Shown: positions 1 through 4,819 of the stretch, one piece after another
Layout: every line of letters starts with the position of its first letter
Numbering within the stretch: the stretch's first letter is position 1
Source: Chloroflexi bacterium RBG_16_72_14
GTDB taxonomy: Bacteria > Chloroflexota > Limnocylindria > Limnocylindrales > CSP1-4
DNA length: 5,263 nt
Direction of reading: 5' to 3'
Assembly (NCBI GenBank): GCA_001797035.1
Contig: MGOE01000053.1
Span: 11,484-16,746, forward strand
Made by a program: the position numbers and the translations under genes
The notes under the pieces: generated by a model
Databases searched by the model: none
What the model was told of the DNA's origin: nothing
Seen by the model: only the letters and a program-made list of their open reading frames with translations

Positions 1-50
1 CGCGCGCGGCCGACCTCGGGTCGATCGCCGCGCCGGTCGGCGGCGTTCAG

Positions 51-70
51 AGATGACCCCTGGGTCATCT
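51..70. repeat. 20-bp inverted repeat (9-bp arms, 2-nt centre)
   Basis: The arms AGATGACCC and GGGTCATCT are perfect reverse complements separated by CT. The element overlaps the possible stop codon at 54-56, so it could act as a small hairpin after an upstream gene, or as a protein-binding dyad. Its core (TGA-CCCTGGG-TCA-like) reappears in imperfect form inside both tandem repeat units at 125-142 and 187-204. It may therefore be a diverged first member of that array. No T-tract follows, which weakens a terminator reading. Confidence 0.6.
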
Positions 71-97
71 TGCGCGCGCCGCGACCCCGACGAGGGG

Positions 98-239
98 CCG
101 GATCCGGGGCGGCGGGCGCTGTTGCATGAGCCCTGAGTCATGTTCGGGCGCAGATCGGCCGGATCCGGGGCGGTGGGCGCTGGTTGCATGAGCCCTGGGT
201 CATGTTCGGGCGCAGATCGGCCGGATCCGGGGCGGCGGG
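98..239. repeat. Tandem direct repeat, 61/62-bp unit, two full copies plus a partial third
   Basis: Copy 1 spans 98-158 (61 bp), copy 2 spans 159-220 (62 bp), and a third copy is cut off after 19 bp (221-239). Copies 1 and 2 differ at only three places: C/T at unit position 16, one extra G before TTGCATGAG, and A/G in CCCTGRGTC. Each starts with CCGGATCCGGGGCGG and carries an imperfect dyad CATGA-8 nt-TCATG (125-142 and 187-204), then TTCGGGCGCAGATCGG. The near identity implies recent duplication, by slippage or unequal exchange. It ends about 65 bp upstream of the deacetylase promoter, so the dyads could be operator-like sites, but no known repeat family is recognised. Read on the - strand, each dyad gives ATGACYCAGGG, resembling the ATG at 68. 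Confidence 0.9.
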
Positions 240-256
240 CCTTCGGCGGGGCATGG

Positions 257-276
257 GGGCATCGCCCCGGATGCCC
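257..276. repeat. Small hairpin upstream of the deacetylase promoter
   Basis: GGGCATC at 257-263 and GATGCCC at 270-276 are perfect 7-bp complements around the 6-nt loop GCCCCG. It lies 28 bp before the -10 box at 304-309, over the -35 region and just upstream of it. It could be a regulator site, or a chance GC-rich palindrome. Confidence 0.4.
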
Positions 277-303
277 GCGGACCGCCCCGCACGGCGGCGG
301 CGG

Positions 304-309
304 TAGCAT
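304..309 (+). promoter_or_regulatory. -10 box of a leaderless promoter for the PIG-L gene
   Basis: TAGCAT (TAnnnT) ends 8 bp before the ATG at 318, so transcription would begin at or within a base or two of the start codon. No Shine-Dalgarno sequence precedes this ATG and no good -35 hexamer is visible. The assignment rests mainly on the same arrangement occurring in front of two other genes in the window. Confidence 0.5.
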
Positions 310-317
310 GACCCGCC

Positions 318-1307
318 ATGAGCAGCGCGACGTCCCCCGCGACCCACGTTTCCACCCTGATGACGGTTCACGCCCACCCCGACGACGAGGTCATCGGCAC
401 CGGCGGCAGCATGGCGCGCGCCGTGCGCGAGGGCCGGCGCGTGGTCCTCGTGACCTGCACGCGCGGCGAGATGGGCGAGATCGTCGTCCCGGAGCTGGAC
501 ACGCCCGACAACCACCGGCGGCTGGGCGAGCTGCGGGCGGCCGAGCTGGAGCGGGCGATGGCGGCCCTTGGCGTGACCGAGTGGGACAACCTCGGCTACC
601 GAGACTCGGACATGATGGGCCGACCGGGGAATCGCGACCCCCGCAGCTTCTGGCAGGCGAACCTGGACGAGGCGATCGGCCGCCTGACCTGGATCGTCCG
701 AGGCAACCGGCCGGACGTGCTGACGACCTACAACGACTTCGGTGGCTACGGGCACCCGGATCACATCCGGGTCCACCACGTCGCCGTGGGCGCGTTCGAG
801 CGGGCCGGCGACCCCGCCTGGTACCCGGAGCAGCTCGCGCCCGAGCACGGCGGCACGGGCGCCTCGGCGGACGAGGGCGGCCTCGCACCGTGGGCGCCGG
901 CGAAGCTCTACGAGCAGGCGCTCCCCGCCTCGCTCCGGCTCGCGATCAAGGAGCGGATGGAGTCCCTGGGCGAGACCTCGTTCTGGAGCCCGCCCGAGGA
1001 CGCCACCCCGGAGCAGCTGGCGGAGTTCGAGGCCCGCATGGCCCGGATGCTGATCCCGGACGGATCGATCACGACATGGATCGACGTCGGCCCGTTCCTG
1101 GACCAGCGCTGGGCGGCGATGCGTGCGCACGTGACCCAGATCTCCGAGGACAACCCGTTCGTCCGTTTCGGCAAGGAGGCGTGGGCCGACTTCTGGAACC
1201 GTGAGGGGTTCGTCCGACGCGAGACCCGCGTGGCCGCGCCGGACACCGAGACGGACCTGTTCGCCGGCCTCGACGGCCTCACCCCCGGCCCGTACGGCTG
1301 GGGCTGA
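318..1307 (+). CDS. PIG-L family deacetylase, Mca/MshB-like
   Basis: Probable cytoplasmic zinc-dependent N-acetylglucosaminyl deacetylase or amidase, 329 residues, no signal peptide. The N-terminal motif AHPDDE lies at residues 19-24: by family knowledge His20 and Asp23 bind zinc and Asp22 is the general base. The second motif GYGHPDH at 143-149 supplies the third zinc ligand (His149), and Tyr144 sits where MshB has its active-site tyrosine. The stretch around 131-170 (TTYNDFGGYGHPDH, then ERAGDPAWYP) and the length are closer to mycothiol S-conjugate amidase (Mca) and MshB than to the short (about 230-residue) PIG-L proteins. The position where, as I recall, Mca has a diagnostic lysine three residues after AHPDDE is Gly27 here, so a true Mca function is doubtful. 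No other thiol-biosynthesis gene is nearby and the substrate is unknown. The start at 318 is chosen because of the TAnnnT box 8 bp upstream; Met15 is an unlikely alternative. The gene stands alone and converges with the capA-like gene. Confidence 0.93.
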   Translation: MSSATSPATHVSTLMTVHAHPDDEVIGTGGSMARAVREGRRVVLVTCTRGEMGEIVVPELDTPDNHRRLGELRAAELERAMAALGVTEWDNLGYRDSDMMGRPGNRDPRSFWQANLDEAIGRLTWIVRGNRPDVLTTYNDFGGYGHPDHIRVHHVAVGAFERAGDPAWYPEQLAPEHGGTGASADEGGLAPWAPAKLYEQALPASLRLAIKERMESLGETSFWSPPEDATPEQLAEFEARMARMLIPDGSITTWIDVGPFLDQRWAAMRAHVTQISEDNPFVRFGKEAWADFWNREGFVRRETRVAAPDTETDLFAGLDGLTPGPYGWG

Positions 1308-1333
1308 CCCAGCGTCACACCGGAGCTGCGTCA

Positions 1334-1352
1334 CCCGGCGCCCGTCGCCGGG
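1334..1352. terminator. Possible bidirectional terminator hairpin between convergent genes
   Basis: CCCGGCG (1334-1340) and CGCCGGG (1346-1352) form a perfect 7-bp all-GC stem with a 5-nt loop. It lies 26 bp after the deacetylase stop and 21 bp beyond the capA-like stop, where a shared terminator would be expected. There is no T-tract on either side, so intrinsic termination would be atypical. Confidence 0.4.
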
Positions 1353-1373
1353 AAGCCCGTCACCGCGGTCCCG

Positions 1374-3128
1374 TCACCACGGCAGGCGGCCGTCCGACGC
1401 CCGGAACAGCTGGTTCATGACCTCGCGACCGGACCCGGCCGGGTCCATGACGTTGGGCTGCGCCTTGCCCAGGATCAGGTGCGGGCGGATGCGGACCTGG
1501 ACGAGCTCCGTGCCCGACATCGTCAGCTCCAGCGTGATGCCCTCCATGGTCGGGATGGACCACGTCTGGTCGAACACCAGGTTGCCGAGCGCGTACCAGA
1601 TCGGCTTGCCCTTGTAGACCTCCATCGCGCCCACCCAGTGCGGGTGGTTGCCGATGACCATGTCCGCGCCGGCATCGATCGCCGCTCGGCCGAGGCGCTC
1701 CTGCCTGGCGGTGACCCGGGTGGTGTACTCCACGCCCCAGTGCGGGAACACGATCACCACCTCCGCGCCTGCCTTGCGGGCGGCGGCGATGTCACGCCTG
1801 AGGGCGGCTTTGGTCATCTTCGCGCTGCCGATCGTGTCCGGGCCCGCGTGGTAGTAGGCCGCGACGGTGTCGTAGCCCAGGAGGCCGACGGTCACGCCCT
1901 CCACGTCGATCAGGGCCGCCTGGTGGGCCCTGGCCTCGTTGCGCCCGGCACCCGAGTGGCGGATGCCGTGGTCGTCGAGGTTGGCCATCGTCTGGAGGAT
2001 CCCGGTGCGGCCCGCGTCGCCGATGTGGTTGTTGGCCAGCGACACCCAGTCGATGCCGGCCCTGGCGAGCCCGGCGAGGTACGCCGGGTTCGCGGAGAAC
2101 ACCGTGCCGCTGCCGTGGAACCGGAACCGGTTGGGGGCGGGGTTCTCGAAGTTGGCGATCGCGATGTCGGCACCCTTGACGAGGTCGCGGACGAGGCCGG
2201 CGTTGCCAGTCCGCTTCGTGTAGGGGGTGTCCCAGCCGAAGGGCGAGCAGTCCTTGCAGCGCCCGGTGATGTCCACGGTCCCGCCGTCGAACATGTAGTC
2301 GGCGCCCCGCCTGGCCGCCCCGAGCGCAAGCGACACGCCGCGGTCAAGGAGGATGTCGCCACCGGCCACGAGGGTCCAGGCGCGGGCTGGATCGTAGTCG
2401 GGGACCCCGCCGACGGCGACCGTGAGCGAGGCCCGCAGCGGCCACGCGTCGAGGCCGGCGACCCGGTCCACGCCGAACAGGGCCTTGCCGCCCCACGCGA
2501 GCGCGCGCACCGACGCGTCCACGTCGTCCGCGCGCAGGAACCCGAGCCGGGCGCGGTGGCTGGCCAGGTCCGCCGCGAGCGCCGCTGCGTCCGCGACCGT
2601 GACCAGCCGCCGGCCGAACGCCGCCCGGTCCTGCCCGAGGCCGGCGAGGATGGCGTCGGCATCCGCCTCGACCAGCACCAGCGCGTCGAGCGACCCCGAG
2701 CCCTCGGCGATCGCGCGAACGTCGGCGGGACGCACGGCCGTGCGGGTGGAGCGGAAGCTGGTCACCGGCACGATCGCCACCTCGGCGGTCGTGGTCGGCG
2801 GCGGGGCGGAGGGCAGGGGCGAGGGCGAAGGGGTCGCCGGCGGGGCCGAGGCGTCCGCGTTCGGTGTCGGCTCGGTGACGTCGCCCGACGGGGCGACGGA
2901 TGGGACGCCGGACGGGGCCGCCGCAACGGACGTGCCGATGGGCGACGGGGAGGCGCCGCCCGCCAGCAGCCCGCCACCGAACCCGAGCGCGACGACGAGG
3001 GTCAGGACCACCGCGACCGCGGCCGGGACCAGCCACCCGGGACGGGCGACCCGTGCGTTCATCGGGTGCGCGCCGTCTCGACGGCGGCGCGATCGGCGCG
3101 GGTCGTAGCCGGGATCCCGAACGGACAT
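1374..3128 (-). CDS. CapA family (PGA_cap) membrane-anchored protein with an extra N-terminal domain
   Basis: 584 residues. Order: an arginine-rich cytosolic tail (1-22), one hydrophobic helix (about 32-57) acting as an uncleaved or signal anchor, a Pro/Ser/Thr/Ala-rich linker (about 58-113), an additional domain (about 114-250), then the CapA metallophosphatase-fold domain (about 251-520), so the bulk is extracytoplasmic. Visible CapA motifs are GGDILLDRG (256-264), ANFENP (325-330), SLANNHIGD (363-371), FPHWGVEY (461-468), GNHPHW (493-498) and YALGN (512-516), which carry the usual Asp, Asn and His metal-ligand candidates. CapA proteins are tied to poly-gamma-glutamate capsule synthesis, but here no capB, capC or pgs partner is adjacent, so a capsule role is not shown; a surface hydrolase is an equally fair label. 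The 114-250 segment ends with a pattern (LGFLRADDVDASVRAL...) reminiscent of the end of a periplasmic solute-binding domain; this is an inference. CKDC at 291-294 is a possible disulfide. The start at 3128 is preferred over Met23 (3062) because TATCCT lies 7 bp upstream and neither ATG has a Shine-Dalgarno sequence. Confidence 0.9.
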   Translation of the reverse strand: MSVRDPGYDPRRSRRRRDGAHPMNARVARPGWLVPAAVAVVLTLVVALGFGGGLLAGGASPSPIGTSVAAAPSGVPSVAPSGDVTEPTPNADASAPPATPSPSPLPSAPPPTTTAEVAIVPVTSFRSTRTAVRPADVRAIAEGSGSLDALVLVEADADAILAGLGQDRAAFGRRLVTVADAAALAADLASHRARLGFLRADDVDASVRALAWGGKALFGVDRVAGLDAWPLRASLTVAVGGVPDYDPARAWTLVAGGDILLDRGVSLALGAARRGADYMFDGGTVDITGRCKDCSPFGWDTPYTKRTGNAGLVRDLVKGADIAIANFENPAPNRFRFHGSGTVFSANPAYLAGLARAGIDWVSLANNHIGDAGRTGILQTMANLDDHGIRHSGAGRNEARAHQAALIDVEGVTVGLLGYDTVAAYYHAGPDTIGSAKMTKAALRRDIAAARKAGAEVVIVFPHWGVEYTTRVTARQERLGRAAIDAGADMVIGNHPHWVGAMEVYKGKPIWYALGNLVFDQTWSIPTMEGITLELTMSGTELVQVRIRPHLILGKAQPNVMDPAGSGREVMNQLFRASDGRLPW

Positions 3129-3135
3129 CCGCCGG

Positions 3136-3141
3136 AGGATA
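3136..3141 (-). promoter_or_regulatory. -10 box of a probable leaderless promoter for the CapA-like gene
   Basis: On the - strand TATCCT ends 7 bp before the ATG at 3128. No Shine-Dalgarno sequence is present; the bases between are CCGGCGG. A -35 region 17 bp further up would fall at about 3159-3164, inside the pyrimidine tail and base of the tRNA terminator, with no good match to TTGACA. Confidence 0.45.
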
Positions 3142-3159
3142 ACCCCGATCGGAAGAGGA

Positions 3160-3189
3160 ACGCCCCGTCCGGGCGGGCGGACGGGGCGT
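3160..3189 (-). terminator. Rho-independent-type terminator of tRNA-Asp
   Basis: A perfect 11-bp stem (3160-3170 with 3179-3189) encloses an 8-nt loop. It starts 19 bp after the CCA end of the tRNA. On the - strand it is followed by the pyrimidine-rich tail TCCTCTTCC, while the + strand side is followed by CATGAGGAATC. The - strand is therefore the likely orientation. The T-tract is interrupted by C, as expected in a very GC-rich genome. Confidence 0.75.
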
Positions 3190-3208
3190 CATGAGGAATC
3201 TGGGTTGA

Positions 3209-3285
3209 TGGCGGACCCGACCGGATTCGAACCGGCGATCTCCAGCGTGACAGGCTGGCATGTTGGGCCGCTACACCACGGGTCC
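3209..3285 (-). tRNA. tRNA-Asp (anticodon GUC), CCA encoded
   Basis: A complete 77-nt cloverleaf can be folded by eye. The acceptor stem is GGACCCG with CGGGTCC, followed by discriminator G73, the usual aspartate identity base, and genomically encoded CCA (3211-3209). The anticodon stem CCAGC/GCTGG encloses the loop CTGTCAC, giving anticodon GTC. The T arm is GCCGG-TTCGAAT-CCGGT, with one G-T pair at its base. The D stem is GTGT/ACAT, also with one G-T pair. It is transcribed toward the CapA-like gene but separated from it by a strong hairpin terminator, so it is probably a single-tRNA unit. Nothing suggests it is used as an integration site: no duplicated tRNA 3' end or integrase is seen in the window. 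Confidence 0.97.
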
Positions 3286-3609
3286 GCGGCCGGTGGCGGA
3301 TCATAGCAGGGGCATCCGGTTGCCGCCACCGCCGCAGGGCCGCCGCTGCCGGGGTCCGGCGGGCGCACAGTGCCGTTGGGTCTGGCAAGCACCGGCGCTG
3401 TCGATCCACGGCCTCCGGGGACTCCCGGACCCGTGCCCGACCGGAAATCGGCCCGGATCCGGTTCGCCCGGGGACTCGCACACCCCGTTCGCTCCGGCCG
3501 CGACGGCCTGGCGGCGACCGGGAATCCCCTGCGGCGCGTCGGTCGCCGGCAGCCGTTCGGCCCGGGCGGGCTCGGCCCCCGCGGACCGGCCACGGGGCGC
3601 GACCCGCGC
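3286..3609. other. Intergenic region between divergent tRNA-Asp and threonine aldolase genes
   Basis: Roughly 320 bp with no supported gene; open frames crossing it have no start signal and no recognisable protein. It contains the tRNA promoter at its left end. Two copies of CCGGGGACTC (3415-3424 and 3468-3477) lie 53 bp apart, and a 16-bp stretch at 3447-3462 resembles the ATCGGCCGGATCCGG segment of the left-edge tandem repeat. The last resemblance may be chance in such GC-rich DNA. The length is generous for two simple promoters, so an unannotated regulatory site or small RNA is possible, but none is seen. Confidence 0.5.
3300..3308 (-). promoter_or_regulatory. Extended -10 promoter of tRNA-Asp
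   Basis: On the - strand TGCTATGAT matches the extended -10 consensus TGnTATAAT at all but one base. It ends 14 bp before the first base of the mature tRNA, leaving a short 5' leader for RNase P. There is no convincing -35 hexamer 16-18 bp upstream, which is compatible with an extended -10 promoter. Confidence 0.7.
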
Positions 3610-3615
3610 TATGCT
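3610..3615 (+). promoter_or_regulatory. -10 box of a leaderless promoter for threonine aldolase
   Basis: TATGCT ends 9 bp before the ATG at 3625; the spacer is CCCCCGGCC and contains no Shine-Dalgarno sequence. It is the best -10 match among the three protein-gene starts of this kind in the window. No clear -35 hexamer is present. Confidence 0.6.
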
Positions 3616-3624
3616 CCCCCGGCC

Positions 3625-4758
3625 ATGGGCCGCATCGACATCGACCTCCGCTCCGACACGGTCACGCACCCAACCGACGCCATGCGGCGTGCGATGGTCG
3701 CCGCCGAGGTGGGCGACGACGTGTTCGGCGACGACCCGACGGTCATCGCCCTCGAGGCGCGCGCCGCCGAGCTGCTGGGCAAGGAGGCCGGCCTGTTCGT
3801 CGCCAGCGGCACGATGGGCAACCTCGTCTCGCTGATGGCCCACGTCCCGCGCGGGGGCGAGGTCATCGCCGGCTACCAGACCCACACGGTGATGGACGAG
3901 GCCGGCAACCACGCCGTCGTGGTGGGTGCCCCGATCCGCGCCCTCCGCGAGCGGCCGGACGGCACCCTGGACCCGGCCGAGGTGGCCGACGCGTTCCGCG
4001 ACCCGGACGACGTCCACGAGCCGCACACGGGCCTGATCGTGCTCGAGAACACGCACTCGCACTCCGGCGGACGCCCCCTGACGCTCGGGTACACGCGCAC
4101 GATCGCCGCCATCGCGCACGAACGCGGGGTGCCGCTCCACGTGGACGGCGCCCGGTTCTTCAACGCGGTCGTGGCATTGGGCACGACGGCACGCGAGCTG
4201 GCGGCGCCCGCGGACTCGGTCACGTTCTGCCTGTCGAAGGGTCTGGCGGCGCCGATCGGGTCCGTCGTCGTGGGGAGCCGCGAGTTCATCGCCCGCGCGC
4301 GGCGCGCGCGCAAGCTGCTCGGCGGCGGCATGCGCCAGGTGGGCGTGGTGGCCGCGGCCGGGCTCGTGGCGCTCCGGCACGGGGAGGCCGGCATGGTCGA
4401 CCGCCTGGCCGAGGACCACGCCAACGCCCGTCGACTGGCCGAGGGCCTGGCGGGCCTCGACGGGGTCCGGTCGCCGGGCGACATCGCCCAGCCGGACGGC
4501 GGCGCCGGGCCCCTGGATCCCACCCGTGTCGTGACCAACTTCGTGCTGTTCCGCGTCGACCGCGACCGCGCCGCCTTCCTCGCCGCCCTCGAGGCGCGCG
4601 GGATCGCGATGGTCGCCTTCCCCCACGGGCAGGTTCGAGCCGTCACCCATCACGGGATCACGGCCGGCGACATCGAGCGCGTGATCGGCGAGGTCGCCGA
4701 GGTCCTGCGCGGGACCGCCCCCATCCCCGCCGGCGATCCGGCCGCGAGCGCGGCCTGA
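3625..4758 (+). CDS. ltaE: L-threonine aldolase family PLP-dependent enzyme (low-specificity type)
   Basis: Predicted to cleave L-threonine or L-allo-threonine to glycine and acetaldehyde in the cytoplasm with pyridoxal phosphate. It has 377 residues, slightly longer than the usual 330-360, the excess being a short Ala/Pro tail. Family features are IDLRSDTVTHPTDAMRRAM (5-24), EVGDDVFGDDPTV (28-40), the phosphate-binding loop SGTMGN (61-66), the active-site His region YQTH (84-87), ENTHSHSGG (141-149, usually ENTHN..GG), HVDGAR (172-177) whose Asp174 should hold the PLP pyridine nitrogen, and FCLSKGLAAPIGS (201-213) with Lys205 as the Schiff-base lysine. Arg338 in VRAVTHH is the likely substrate-carboxylate ligand. 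The frame stays open far upstream, but similarity begins at this ATG and the TATGCT box lies 9 bp before it. The gene is probably the first of a unit with the DUF885 gene. Other beta-eliminating lyases of this fold are less likely. Confidence 0.95.
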   Translation: MGRIDIDLRSDTVTHPTDAMRRAMVAAEVGDDVFGDDPTVIALEARAAELLGKEAGLFVASGTMGNLVSLMAHVPRGGEVIAGYQTHTVMDEAGNHAVVVGAPIRALRERPDGTLDPAEVADAFRDPDDVHEPHTGLIVLENTHSHSGGRPLTLGYTRTIAAIAHERGVPLHVDGARFFNAVVALGTTARELAAPADSVTFCLSKGLAAPIGSVVVGSREFIARARRARKLLGGGMRQVGVVAAAGLVALRHGEAGMVDRLAEDHANARRLAEGLAGLDGVRSPGDIAQPDGGAGPLDPTRVVTNFVLFRVDRDRAAFLAALEARGIAMVAFPHGQVRAVTHHGITAGDIERVIGEVAEVLRGTAPIPAGDPAASAA

Positions 4759-4810
4759 CCCCGATCGAGACCGGCCCCACCCACAGGCGCCCGCCCGTGC
4801 CGCGGCCGCC

Positions 4811-4815
4811 GGAGG
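4811..4815 (+). promoter_or_regulatory. Shine-Dalgarno sequence of the DUF885 gene
   Basis: GGAGG lies 4 bp before the ATG at 4820 and fixes that start. It is the only clear Shine-Dalgarno site at a gene start in the window, which fits this gene being translated from inside a longer mRNA begun at the aldolase promoter. Confidence 0.8.
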
Positions 4816-4819
4816 AACC

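Larger units (their letters stand above)
1..317. other. Left-edge region without a convincing complete gene
   Basis: No complete gene is supported here. On the + strand, the frame beginning at position 3 reads RAADLGSIAAPVGGVQR and then TGA at 54-56; its GC-rich third positions and ordinary composition could make it the C-terminus of a gene entering from the left. Alternatively, on the - strand an ATG at 68 opens a frame to the window edge (MTQGSSLNAADRRGDRPEV...), but it has neither a Shine-Dalgarno sequence nor a TAnnnT box in front of it. The two possibilities overlap and exclude one another as likely genes; I slightly favour the + strand tail. The rest is taken up by a 20-bp inverted repeat (51-70), a tandem repeat array (98-239), a hairpin (257-276) and the promoter of the deacetylase gene. 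Confidence 0.45.

Noticed and set aside
98..239. Tandem repeats as a CRISPR array
   Set aside because: The repeats are contiguous 61/62-bp units with no unique spacers, only two and a third copies, and no cas gene.
138..1334. 398-codon - strand open frame opposite the deacetylase
   Set aside because: It is antisense to an intact PIG-L active site and ends in the tandem repeat; a compositional shadow.
1479..3194. 571-codon + strand open frame opposite the CapA-like gene
   Set aside because: It covers all CapA motifs in antisense, has Arg/Gly/Val-rich composition and no domain resemblance, and runs through the tRNA terminator region.
3209..3285. tRNA-Asp as an integration (att) site for a mobile element
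   Set aside because: No integrase, no duplicated tRNA 3' end and no composition break is visible on either side.
3447..3462. Extra copy of the left-edge repeat unit in the aldolase upstream region
   Set aside because: Only about 16 bases resemble the unit, with an inserted C, and the match is centred on the self-complementary GGATCC; chance is likely in this base composition.
3370..3624. N-terminal extension of the threonine aldolase up to an ATG at 3370
   Set aside because: The extension has no family similarity, crosses a typical promoter position, and the canonical IDLRSDT start of the family falls right after the ATG at 3625.
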